A stretch of 64,000 bases of DNA from an uncultured Oscillospiraceae bacterium (GTDB lineage Bacteria > Bacillota > Clostridia > Oscillospirales > Ruminococcaceae), in the NCBI GenBank assembly GCA_910587135.1, contig CAJULF010000009.1, forward strand, positions 12,000 to 75,999, in the 5' to 3' direction. The notes under the pieces were generated by a model, which saw nothing but the letters and a program-made list of their open reading frames with translations, searched no databases and was not told the DNA's origin. Positions within the stretch are counted from its first letter, which is position 1. Every line of letters starts with the position of its first letter. Positions 35,614-43,411 of the stretch are shown one piece after another. Made by a program: the position numbers and the translations under genes.

Positions 35614-36474
35614 TCAGTCCTTAAGTCCCGAGTGGGCCATCGTTTCAACAACGTTGCTCTGGAGGATTAGGAACAGTATCATAGGCGGCAGCATCAGTAC
35701 TACAACCGTCGCCGACGATACGCCCGTTCTGGCTATACCCGAAGCTGCAATCTGCTGCATAACGATAGGAATAGGCTTCAGCTGCTCACTGTATACGAAA
35801 AGGTAGCCCGTGATTTGCCATGCGCCCTGGAACGCGAATATCATCAGCGTCAGCCACGCGGGCTTTACGTTGGGCATAACGACCTGCCAGCATATTCTCA
35901 TGTGGCTTGCGCCGTCCAGCTTCGCCGCCTCGATCATGCTTTCGGGAATCTGTCCCATAAACTGACGCATAAGGAACAGTCCCATTGCGGTAGCTATGTA
36001 AGGAAGCGTCAGCGCGAAGTAGGTATCGATCATGCCGAGAACCGCCATAACGATATACTGAACGATGTATGTTACCGAGGAGGTAAACAGCAGCGCGACC
36101 TCAATAATCTTGTTCATAGCCTTGATACCGGGGGCTTTTACCTTTGCCAGCACATATGCCGCCGAGGAGGACAGCAGGAGCTGTGCCACCGTAACGACTA
36201 CCGATACAAGAACAGAGTTGAATACGTATCTTGAGAAAGGAACGTCCAGCGCGCCCGCGACCTTAAGCATATCCTCGAAGTTAAGCGAGGTGGGGTTCTG
36301 TACATAAAGCTTTGGAGGGAACACAAACAGCTCCTCAACCGGCTTTATGGACTGGACAAACGAGAAGTAGATGGGGAACAGCATGAACAGACCGACGAGC
36401 ACCAGCAGAATGAATATCGCTATATCGCCGCCGCGGGAGCCGCCCCACTTTTTTCTTTTCTTAATTATGCGCAT
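35614..36474 (-). CDS. Carbohydrate ABC transporter permease (MalG-like), first pair
   Basis: The 286-residue permease has six membrane helices. Its EAA loop is PESMIEAAKLDGASHMRICWQVVMP. AAGGAGG lies eight bases before the ATG. It follows its partner permease by 13 bp. It lacks the long N-terminal extension seen on the second permease pair of the same operon, so the two pairs are not simple duplicates. Confidence 0.93.
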   Translation of the reverse strand: MRIIKKRKKWGGSRGGDIAIFILLVLVGLFMLFPIYFSFVQSIKPVEELFVFPPKLYVQNPTSLNFEDMLKVAGALDVPFSRYVFNSVLVSVVVTVAQLLLSSSAAYVLAKVKAPGIKAMNKIIEVALLFTSSVTYIVQYIVMAVLGMIDTYFALTLPYIATAMGLFLMRQFMGQIPESMIEAAKLDGASHMRICWQVVMPNVKPAWLTLMIFAFQGAWQITGYLFVYSEQLKPIPIVMQQIAASGIARTGVSSATVVVLMLPPMILFLILQSNVVETMAHSGLKD

Positions 36475-36487
36475 CTCCCGTACCTCC

Positions 36488-37426
36488 TTATGTATCCAGA
36501 ATTCCGCTCATTGCCTTGCGGATAACGTTGTTTACGACAAGCATTACAAGGAACAGCACGAAGCAGATAGCGCAGGCATAACCCATCTCGTATCTGATAG
36601 AGCCGTAGTCGAAAGCGTGCGTCATGATGGTGTGCGCCGCGTAGTCCGTTGAGGGGAACGCGGTCAGGAAACGACCGATATCGCCCGCTGTAAAGGAGGA
36701 TGTGATCTGCATTACCGCCGCGAACAGCAGCTGCGGTCCCATTGACGGGACGGTGATGTAGATAAGCTCCTGGAAGCGGTTCTTGATACCCTCGATAGCG
36801 CCCGCCTCATAACCCGACTTGTCGATGCCCTGAAGTCCCGCTCTCAGCGCAAGGAAGCCTGCGCCCAGCGCCATCCACATCTGTACGATGATAACGCACA
36901 TGAGGATATATCGCGCGTCGGTCAGCCACTGCTGGGCGCCCTTGATAATGCCCAGATTCAGCAGCACGGAGTTGAGGAAGCCGTAGGTATCGCCCGAGAA
37001 GATGAGCTGCCATGTGGCGTAGATGTTACCCGCCAGCGTCGGAGCGTAGAAAACATAGGTAAATACGGTTTTCAGCGGACCGGGCATCTCGTTTATCAGC
37101 CATGCGAGCAGGAAGCACAGGATATAGCTCACAGGTCCCGTGATTATCGCGAAAACCAGCGTATTCTGTATCGCGATAAGGAAAACGTCGTCTGCCAGAA
37201 ACAGAGTGTAGAAGTTGCTTAGCCCCGTCCATTGGGGGAACTGTACCATGTTAAAGTTCGTAAAGCCGATAGGGAGCGAGATCAAAACCGGAATCCCCGT
37301 AAAGACTACGAACAGCAAGAAGAATGGTAACGCGAGCACATATGCGCTGCCGTTCTTTTTCATTTCGCGCATCGTATAGCGAAACTTACTGTCTTCGATA
37401 TACTGCGATTTTTCTTTACCGAACAA
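36488..37426 (-). CDS. Sugar ABC transporter permease (MalF-like), first pair
   Basis: The 312-residue permease has six membrane helices (first at about 31-52). Its EAA region is GIDKSGYEAGAIEGIKNRFQ, with further LIYITVPSMGPQLL. The start is a TTG at 37426, eight to nine bases after AGGAGG; no ATG fits. It is 133 bp downstream of the solute-binding protein gene. Confidence 0.92.
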   Translation of the reverse strand: MFGKEKSQYIEDSKFRYTMREMKKNGSAYVLALPFFLLFVVFTGIPVLISLPIGFTNFNMVQFPQWTGLSNFYTLFLADDVFLIAIQNTLVFAIITGPVSYILCFLLAWLINEMPGPLKTVFTYVFYAPTLAGNIYATWQLIFSGDTYGFLNSVLLNLGIIKGAQQWLTDARYILMCVIIVQMWMALGAGFLALRAGLQGIDKSGYEAGAIEGIKNRFQELIYITVPSMGPQLLFAAVMQITSSFTAGDIGRFLTAFPSTDYAAHTIMTHAFDYGSIRYEMGYACAICFVLFLVMLVVNNVIRKAMSGILDT

Positions 37427-37559
37427 ACTGATTCCTCCTAATATTTATTCGGAGAGCGTGGCTCTCCCGCCTTGCAGTAGTTATACTATCCCGCTTTATA
37501 CCATTCAAACAGATGTTGTATGATCGTTGTTTTATATGAAACATAAAGCGGGACAAGTA

Positions 37560-40499
37560 TCATTCCTCCGTGTAGAAACCAAGCTCCGTCAGCTTTCTTA
37601 CGATTTCGTTGTTGATATCTCTGTTGTAAGAGGACAGCTGGAGTCTGGGATCTCTCTGATTGTTTACAACGGCTCTGAACGCGTTGTAAACGTTACGGGT
37701 CACCGCATAGGAAGCGGGGATGATCGGCACCTCGCGCAGATTGGACATCTGGTCGGATATCTTGTTGTATTCCGCCGTAGACCAGTTCATCTTTTGAAGC
37801 GCTTCGAGATTGGCGGTAGCGTAGCGTCCCATCGGACCCATAATAGCCTCGATGGTTCTGCCGTACTCAACCTGAATATCGGTGGAGGTGAACCACTTGA
37901 TGAAATCCCACGCCGCCTCGGGGTTGGTGCAGCTCTTGAATATTACCGCACCGGAGGAACCGGAGTTGGAGGTATAGTCAAGTATCTCGTTGCCGTTCTC
38001 GTCCGTCCTGTATGTTCCGGGAACATGTGTGAAGTCCCACAGACCCTTGATTTCAGGCGCCGCAACCGTAAGCTGAGTATAGAAGGTCGCGTAGTTCTGT
38101 ATCAGGATAGGCATCTCACCTGTTCTGAAGCGTGAGAAACCGTCGTAGGTCTGTTCAAAGTCATAGATAGTATAGAACTTTGTCCATTTGGTGAACGCCT
38201 CAACCGCCGCTTCGGTATCGAAGGTGGTCGCGGTGTAGTTGTCGTTATAGAAGCTCTGTCCTGTCTGAAGCATCAGAAGAACGAAAGTGTTGCCCGCGTC
38301 AAATACCTGAGAGGAAACGTTGGAGGGCAGTATCAGACCGACTTCAAGGTACTTTCTCTGGAGGTCGGGCAGCATATCTATCAGTGCGTCCCAGCTTTCG
38401 GGCGGCTCATTGTAGCCAAGCTCCTGAAGAACGTCGGTGCGGTAGAACATCATTGGGAAGCTCTCATCCAGCGGCAGCGCGTAATATCCGCCGTTGAACT
38501 CATACAGCGTCATTACATCGGGGGAGAAACGCTGTGCTATGGTGTTAAAGTCCGGATTTGACGAAAGCTCCACCAGCAGACCTCTCGAAGCGCAGACAAC
38601 GGGGAAGTCGCCGCCGCTGAACAGCGCCACCTCAGGTCCCTTACCTGCCAGAGTAGCCTCAAGAACGGCTCCCTGTACCAGACTTATGGACGCCTGAATG
38701 GAGTGGTCGGGGTTGTACTGGTTCGCTACCAGCTCGCTGACTACGGTAGCCTGGTCACGACCGAGTGATACCCATACGTTAAGCGCCTGAGTGGTAGTTT
38801 CGGAAATCGAAGTGTAGTCCTCAAAGAAAGAACCTATAAATCCCTTGAAACCGAAAGCAAACGCCTTGAAGAAATTGCTCCTGTTGTCCTTGTATTTATC
38901 GTGGACGGTCTTTACCTCGATATAGTCGATTTCAAGAGGCTGGTCGCGGTAATCGCGCATCCACGCGGAAACAGCCGTGATCTGGTCGCGTATGCTGTTT
39001 ATCATGGTCGGTATATCATCGGGCTCTTTGATGGCAAGCTCCAGAATAATCGCCATGGTCTGAAGTGCCGCAGCCTCGGAACCCTGACCTGTCAGCGCCT
39101 CTATACTCGCCTTTTCGGCATAGAGCTGATCAACCGTGCTCTGGAATACGTCCAGCAGCTCGGGTATCTGAACGTCGAGGTAATAATCGTTGTACTCGTC
39201 GGGGCTGGGACCTGTGATCATCAGGATACGTCTGCGGTAATAGTTCATGTTGTACACAAGGTCGTCGAGACGCTGCATTACCGCGCCTATATCGCCCGGA
39301 ATAGCCTCAAGACCTATCGTGTTTGTTCCCGCGTTAAGATAAACGTATATATCCTCGCCGTTATCGTCAACAAGATTTACATTCTGCCACTTGGAATTGT
39401 ACTGAATTTTTACATCGTCAAGCTCTGCGCAGGGAACAACGCCGTTAATGTAAACGCGTCTGTTGGAGAAGAAGCCGCGCATTGTGTTCTGACGAACGCG
39501 GAAATTCAAATTGTACCAGCCGTCGGCGGGTACTTCAACATTCCACACAACCGTCTGAGTCGCCTTGTCCCACGTCTCCGCGCCCAGCGTATTGTAACGC
39601 TTGTATACGGGGTGGGATGGGCTTACGGTGTAGTCTGTTCTGTCGAAGGTGGGATAAAGCGTGGAGGCGGTGGTGTAAGCGGGGGTTTCCGCCTCGATAA
39701 GTATAGCCTCGTTATTGAGGAGAGCGGGAGTACTCTCTATCTCAGCTTCCGAGGGCTTGATATCCGCATAGGACGGCAGTGCCTCGGTGTTGTAGAAGCG
39801 GATATTCTTCATGTAGAAGTTGGTCTTTACGCCATTAAGCGTCAGCGTATGCTCGCCGGCGGAAAGATAGAAGCTGAAAGGCTCGTTAATAAGTCCCGAT
39901 TTATCCTTGATCGGATAGGTCACCCAGCAGTCATATTCCGTCTGCGGAGGGCGCTTCTGGTTTTTCCGCTGAGCGTCAAACTCAATGTTGCCGTTGCTTA
40001 TCCAGTAACGGTCAAGCTCGACAAGCTGAAGCTCGTCAAACGGGCGCTCTCCGTCAATCAGCATGCCTACCTCAATTGTAGTGTTCGTGCCGGCAACGGG
40101 ATAGTAGAACATCTCCATATTGTACAGTCCCGCCGTCTTGACATTAAATTTCCATGTAACGGAGCCCTCACTGTCCAGCCAGGACATACAGTCGGTCTCT
40201 CCCTCAAAGGGAACTATCTCGCAGACCGCTCCGTTTGAAGCCTCAAATTCGGTCACATCTATCGTGACCTCCTCCATGGGTCTTGCAGCATCAGCGTATT
40301 CCTCTATGTAACTTTTATACGCGTGCTTGTTGCTGACAATGTTCATGTTGTCAGCGTTAAGGTCCTCAAAGGAGCTTATTTCCTCCTCTGTTTCGGCAGC
40401 AGCGCCAAGGCTCGCGACCTGAACCAACGACGCGGCGATAACCGCGGACATAAACAGCGATGTTACTTTTTTAAAGCTCACTTTTTGCTTATTTGCCAC
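37560..40499 (-). CDS. Giant extracellular solute-binding protein with carbohydrate-binding-like domains
   Basis: This is a 979-residue exported protein. After a signal peptide (about 1-36) come two beta-sandwich regions (about 70-260 and 275-425). Each has the AGLYNMEMFYYP or DGWYNLNFRVR pattern of CBM6/CBM35-like galactose-binding folds. A helical segment follows (about 430-540), then a complete sugar-type solute-binding domain (about 565-960, with SGGDFPVVCASRGLL, YALPLDESFPMMFYRTDVL and AAWDFIKWFTS). It is far longer than ordinary binding proteins (about 450) and has no lipobox cysteine, which is odd for a Gram-positive. The GTG at 40499 has AAAGGTGG eight bases upstream. Confidence 0.87.
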   Translation of the reverse strand: MANKQKVSFKKVTSLFMSAVIAASLVQVASLGAAAETEEEISSFEDLNADNMNIVSNKHAYKSYIEEYADAARPMEEVTIDVTEFEASNGAVCEIVPFEGETDCMSWLDSEGSVTWKFNVKTAGLYNMEMFYYPVAGTNTTIEVGMLIDGERPFDELQLVELDRYWISNGNIEFDAQRKNQKRPPQTEYDCWVTYPIKDKSGLINEPFSFYLSAGEHTLTLNGVKTNFYMKNIRFYNTEALPSYADIKPSEAEIESTPALLNNEAILIEAETPAYTTASTLYPTFDRTDYTVSPSHPVYKRYNTLGAETWDKATQTVVWNVEVPADGWYNLNFRVRQNTMRGFFSNRRVYINGVVPCAELDDVKIQYNSKWQNVNLVDDNGEDIYVYLNAGTNTIGLEAIPGDIGAVMQRLDDLVYNMNYYRRRILMITGPSPDEYNDYYLDVQIPELLDVFQSTVDQLYAEKASIEALTGQGSEAAALQTMAIILELAIKEPDDIPTMINSIRDQITAVSAWMRDYRDQPLEIDYIEVKTVHDKYKDNRSNFFKAFAFGFKGFIGSFFEDYTSISETTTQALNVWVSLGRDQATVVSELVANQYNPDHSIQASISLVQGAVLEATLAGKGPEVALFSGGDFPVVCASRGLLVELSSNPDFNTIAQRFSPDVMTLYEFNGGYYALPLDESFPMMFYRTDVLQELGYNEPPESWDALIDMLPDLQRKYLEVGLILPSNVSSQVFDAGNTFVLLMLQTGQSFYNDNYTATTFDTEAAVEAFTKWTKFYTIYDFEQTYDGFSRFRTGEMPILIQNYATFYTQLTVAAPEIKGLWDFTHVPGTYRTDENGNEILDYTSNSGSSGAVIFKSCTNPEAAWDFIKWFTSTDIQVEYGRTIEAIMGPMGRYATANLEALQKMNWSTAEYNKISDQMSNLREVPIIPASYAVTRNVYNAFRAVVNNQRDPRLQLSSYNRDINNEIVRKLTELGFYTEE

Positions 40500-40582
40500 A
40501 GTATAATCCACCTTTCCTATTATCTGCACGGCGAACCGCCGACAGCGCATAATCGGGCTTCTCCCTTCCCGATCGTTTACTG

Positions 40583-41500
40583 TTATGCTCCCCTGCGGGG
40601 GTAAATGCTTATCCTGTCCTCCTCAAGCTCTACGCGGACTTTATCGCCGCCCTTCAGCCCAAGTTCTTCAAGATATTCCTTCGGTATCTGCAATCTGCCC
40701 GCTCTGTCGAGGACGGAAACCTCCTCATGAGCCTGCTCCTGCTGTTCCTCCGAAAGCTCGCCGAAGGAGCGGAGCGCGGAGGCTTTTCTCAGCATCTCGG
40801 TAGAAGTTTTGCCGTCGCGTATCGCGACCACTCTGTCGATCTGCTTGGAAAGATTTATGTCATGCGTTACTATTATAATAGTAACGCCCATGACCCTGTT
40901 AAGCTCGCGGAAAACGTCAAGTATCAGCTTTGAGGTTGCTGTATCGACCGAACCTGTGGGTTCGTCCGCCAGCAGCAGCTTGGGATTGTTTGACAGCGCA
41001 ATGGCGATGGCAACTCTCTGCTGCTCTCCGCCCGACATCTGGTCCAGCCTGCTGTTTTTCCGCTGTGAAAGTCCCACCATATCCAGCAGCTCAGCGGCTC
41101 TTGACTGTCTGCCGCTGAAGCCCGACAGCAGAAGCGGCATTTCCACATTCTGCTGAGCCGTCAAGTAGGGAATCAGATTTCTCGCGTTATTCTGCCACAC
41201 AAACCCTACTGTTTTCCGTTTGTATTCTATTGCGTCCTTCTCGTTGAATTTCAGCATATCCCTGCCATCAATGAAAAGGCTGCCAGCAGAGGGTTTATCC
41301 AGTCCGCCAAGCATATTCAGCAGCGTTGATTTTCCGCTGCCGCTTGCGCCGACTATCCCCATCAACTCTCCCCGCTCCACCGTAAGGTCAAGTCCTTGCA
41401 AAGCCATGACCTCAACTCCCGAGGATTTATATATTTTAACAAGATTTTCCGCCTGCACCATCACGTTTTCGGGCGGAGCAAGCATTACCATTTTCGGCAT
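40583..41500 (-). CDS. LolD/MacB-type ABC ATPase with C-terminal AbrB/SpoVT-like domain
   Basis: The 305-residue protein has a complete nucleotide-binding domain (about 14-230): Walker A GASGSGKST, signature MSGGEQQRVAIAIAL, Walker B LLLADEPTGSVD and H-loop VTHD. This sequence type belongs to ATPases that serve FtsX/MacB-type permeases. After it comes a 45-residue AbrB/SpoVT-like swapped-hairpin domain, VLDRAGRLQIPKEYLEELGL followed by KGGDKVRVELEEDRISIYP. Such a domain is normally a DNA-binding or dimerisation module in antitoxins and sporulation regulators. It starts one base after the other ATPase gene, with GGAGGAG upstream. Confidence 0.88.
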   Translation of the reverse strand: MPKMVMLAPPENVMVQAENLVKIYKSSGVEVMALQGLDLTVERGELMGIVGASGSGKSTLLNMLGGLDKPSAGSLFIDGRDMLKFNEKDAIEYKRKTVGFVWQNNARNLIPYLTAQQNVEMPLLLSGFSGRQSRAAELLDMVGLSQRKNSRLDQMSGGEQQRVAIAIALSNNPKLLLADEPTGSVDTATSKLILDVFRELNRVMGVTIIIVTHDINLSKQIDRVVAIRDGKTSTEMLRKASALRSFGELSEEQQEQAHEEVSVLDRAGRLQIPKEYLEELGLKGGDKVRVELEEDRISIYPRRGA

Positions 41501-41501
41501 T

Positions 41502-42209
41502 CTACTCCTCCGTTCCGTTGACGGTGACCTCGCCTATAACGCCGTCCTCCAGCGTATAGACTATATCAGCCGCATCCATCATGGACGTGTCGTGCGTTGT
41601 CATAACGATTGTCAGACCGTTCTGCTCCACCAGATCCTTAAACAGCTTCATAACCGCAAAGGCGGTCGGGCTGTCCAGTTCCGCTGTGGGTTCATCCGCG
41701 AAAATTATTTTCGGCGAGTGAGATATTGCCCTTGCTATCGCGACTCTCTGCTGTTCTCCGCCGGACATCTCCCCGGGTCTGTGGTGCATTCTCTTTTCAA
41801 GCCCTACCTGCACAAGGCTTTGCTTGGCACGCTCTATTCTCTCTTTATAAGGAAGACTTGTAAGCCTTAGCGCAAACTCCACATTTTCAAACGCCGTCAT
41901 GGTGGATATAAGTGCCACCGACTGGAACACGAACGCCATATCAACTCTTCGCAATTTGTCACGCTGAGAATCGCTAAGCTTTGTGATATCGTTTTCTTTT
42001 TCAAGGAAAAATACCTCGCCCGAGCTTGGTCTGTCAAGGGCGCCGAGAATATTTATCAGAGTGGTTTTGCCTGAGCCGGAACGCCCGCGCAGCACCGACA
42101 GCTTATTCGGCTGAATATCAAGATTTATACCTTTCAGCGCGTGGACAACGCTGCCGTCTCCGATCTTAAAATCCATACAGACGTTTTTTGCGGTAATAAT
42201 GCTATCCAT
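41502..42209 (-). CDS. LolD/MacB-type ABC ATPase, first gene of the ABC operon
   Basis: The 235-residue nucleotide-binding protein has Walker A GRSGSGKTT, signature MSGGEQQRVAIARAI, Walker B IIFADEPTAELD and H-loop TTHD. It is closest in type to the ATPases of lipoprotein-release or MacB-like systems, yet no FtsX-like permease gene is in the operon and all four permeases are of the MalF/MalG type. It may pair with the AbrB-tailed ATPase as a heterodimer. The gene begins about 80 bases after the expected transcription start, behind a LacI-type operator. Confidence 0.9.
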   Translation of the reverse strand: MDSIITAKNVCMDFKIGDGSVVHALKGINLDIQPNKLSVLRGRSGSGKTTLINILGALDRPSSGEVFFLEKENDITKLSDSQRDKLRRVDMAFVFQSVALISTMTAFENVEFALRLTSLPYKERIERAKQSLVQVGLEKRMHHRPGEMSGGEQQRVAIARAISHSPKIIFADEPTAELDSPTAFAVMKLFKDLVEQNGLTIVMTTHDTSMMDAADIVYTLEDGVIGEVTVNGTEE

Positions 42210-42244
42210 TTTCCATTGCCGTTCCTCTCGTCCGTACTATTTAT

Positions 42245-42261
42245 GTGAAAACGATTTTCAC
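42245..42261. promoter_or_regulatory. Perfect LacI/CcpA-type operator in the ABC operon leader
   Basis: GTGAAAACGATTTTCAC is a 17-bp palindrome with a central CG (near-perfect symmetry; the spacer A/T next to the CG is its only off-symmetry point). It lies at about +27 to +43 of the transcript, where a bound repressor would act as a roadblock. The pattern fits LacI-family operators and also the CcpA cre consensus. Confidence 0.75.
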
Positions 42262-42294
42262 TCTTACATTTTTAAACCATCATACTCCGATATA

Positions 42295-42323
42295 ATTATA
42301 ACAAATTTACACCACAATGTCAA
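42295..42323 (-). promoter_or_regulatory. Consensus promoter of the ten-gene ABC operon
   Basis: On the minus strand TTGACA (42323-42318) and TATAAT (42300-42295) are 17 bp apart, a perfect consensus. Transcription should start near 42288 and run through the last permease gene at 28.3 kb. The AT-rich stretch 42324-42580 shows no gene. Confidence 0.85.
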
Positions 42324-42581
42324 GAAGATTTAAACTTTTTATGCAATATATCTAAATTTTATTTTTTATACTCTTTTTGATATTTTAATTTATTATATTT
42401 CTGCCTTATCTATATTTTGTGCAAATTCAAATAATTTCACGCTCTTTTTGTCCACATTTAGTTGTTTTTAAGCAATTTTATTTTGTCTTTTTAAGTAAAG
42501 TTATACATTTCCATTCCCCCTTTTTTGTGTTTGTGAGTTATAACGAAATTTTATAACAATTTTTATAAAAAATAACCAAAA

Positions 42582-42607
42582 ACCCGCCCCAATTTCTCGG
42601 AGCGGGT
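42582..42607 (-). terminator. Terminator of the cohesin-like protein gene
   Basis: ACCCGC and GCGGGT with extra pairing (CTCC/GGGG) form a stem. TTTTTGG follows on the minus strand, and the plus strand also shows CATTTTTTTATT. Confidence 0.7.
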
Positions 42608-42679
42608 CATTTTTTTATTACTTTGAAGAGTAATCATTCAATGAGCACTTGCCCACTTTAGTAACGTTTCCGTTACGGA

Positions 42680-43318
42680 TTACTTTCTCTTCTTAGCAGC
42701 TACAACAGCAACTGCACCAGCAACAATAGCAGGAACAACCGCAAGAGCTACACCAGTAGGAACGTTAGGCTCATCTTTGCCTGTCTCAGTTTCAGGAGCA
42801 ACAGTGATAGGAGCGGGCTCAGTCTCTTCAATGGTAGGCTCCACACTCGGAGTGGGCTCATCACTGATGGGCTCACCGCCATCATCAACTACAACAGCGG
42901 TTATAGCGTCAACATCAACGCCAGCCTCGAAACCTGCATCAGGAACGATAGATACACTAACTTCCTCTTCAGCAGCAGCGTCAACCGTGAATACCAGGGA
43001 CAGAAGAACTGTGCCGTCAGCAGGAGCCTCAGAGTTCGCATAGGTGAAAGACATTCTTTCCTCGTTGAACTCTGCCATACCTGTGCTGGTCTTGGTGAAA
43101 GAAGCCAGTGTCAGGTTGTCGGAAGCCTCAACGGTAAACTGGGTAGCAGCCAGATCGCTTACGAGCGGAAACTCGCCCTGAACCACAATGTCTACAGTAT
43201 ACTCACCGCCCGCAACGGGAGCAGTGCCATTATCGGTAGCAACGATTTCAGCGGAAGCAGCAACAGCTGTCAGAGACAGAACTGCAGCAGCAGCGCCAAG
43301 AGATAAAATCTTCTTCAT
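42680..43318 (-). CDS. Small cohesin-like surface protein with PTG anchor
   Basis: The 212-residue protein has a signal peptide (about 1-24) and a single beta-sandwich domain (about 28-140) whose pattern (GGEYTVDIVVQG, QFTVEASDNLTLASF, DGTVLLSLVFTVDA) resembles cohesins. A Pro/Glu/Thr-rich linker follows, then the anchor NVPTG, a hydrophobic helix and AAKKRK. The anchor looks like the (S/N)PxTG signals of class B sortases but reads NVPTG. The start at 43318 has GGAGG eight bases upstream. Lying next to a dockerin gene makes a cohesin role plausible, but the similarity is by eye. Confidence 0.72.
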   Translation of the reverse strand: MKKILSLGAAAAVLSLTAVAASAEIVATDNGTAPVAGGEYTVDIVVQGEFPLVSDLAATQFTVEASDNLTLASFTKTSTGMAEFNEERMSFTYANSEAPADGTVLLSLVFTVDAAAEEEVSVSIVPDAGFEAGVDVDAITAVVVDDGGEPISDEPTPSVEPTIEETEPAPITVAPETETGKDEPNVPTGVALAVVPAIVAGAVAVVAAKKRK

Positions 43319-43357
43319 ATTATTTTCCTCCATGATTTTATAGTTTATTTAATAAAT

Positions 43358-43387
43358 CCCTTTGCGGGGCTTTCGCCCCGCGCAGGG
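43358..43387 (-). terminator. Terminator of the dockerin gene
   Basis: CCCTGCGCGGGGC and GCCCCGCAAAGGG pair around GAAA on the minus strand, followed by ATTTATTAAAT. Confidence 0.65.
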
Positions 43388-43411
43388 GATTATTAACAAA
43401 CAAGAATTGAA

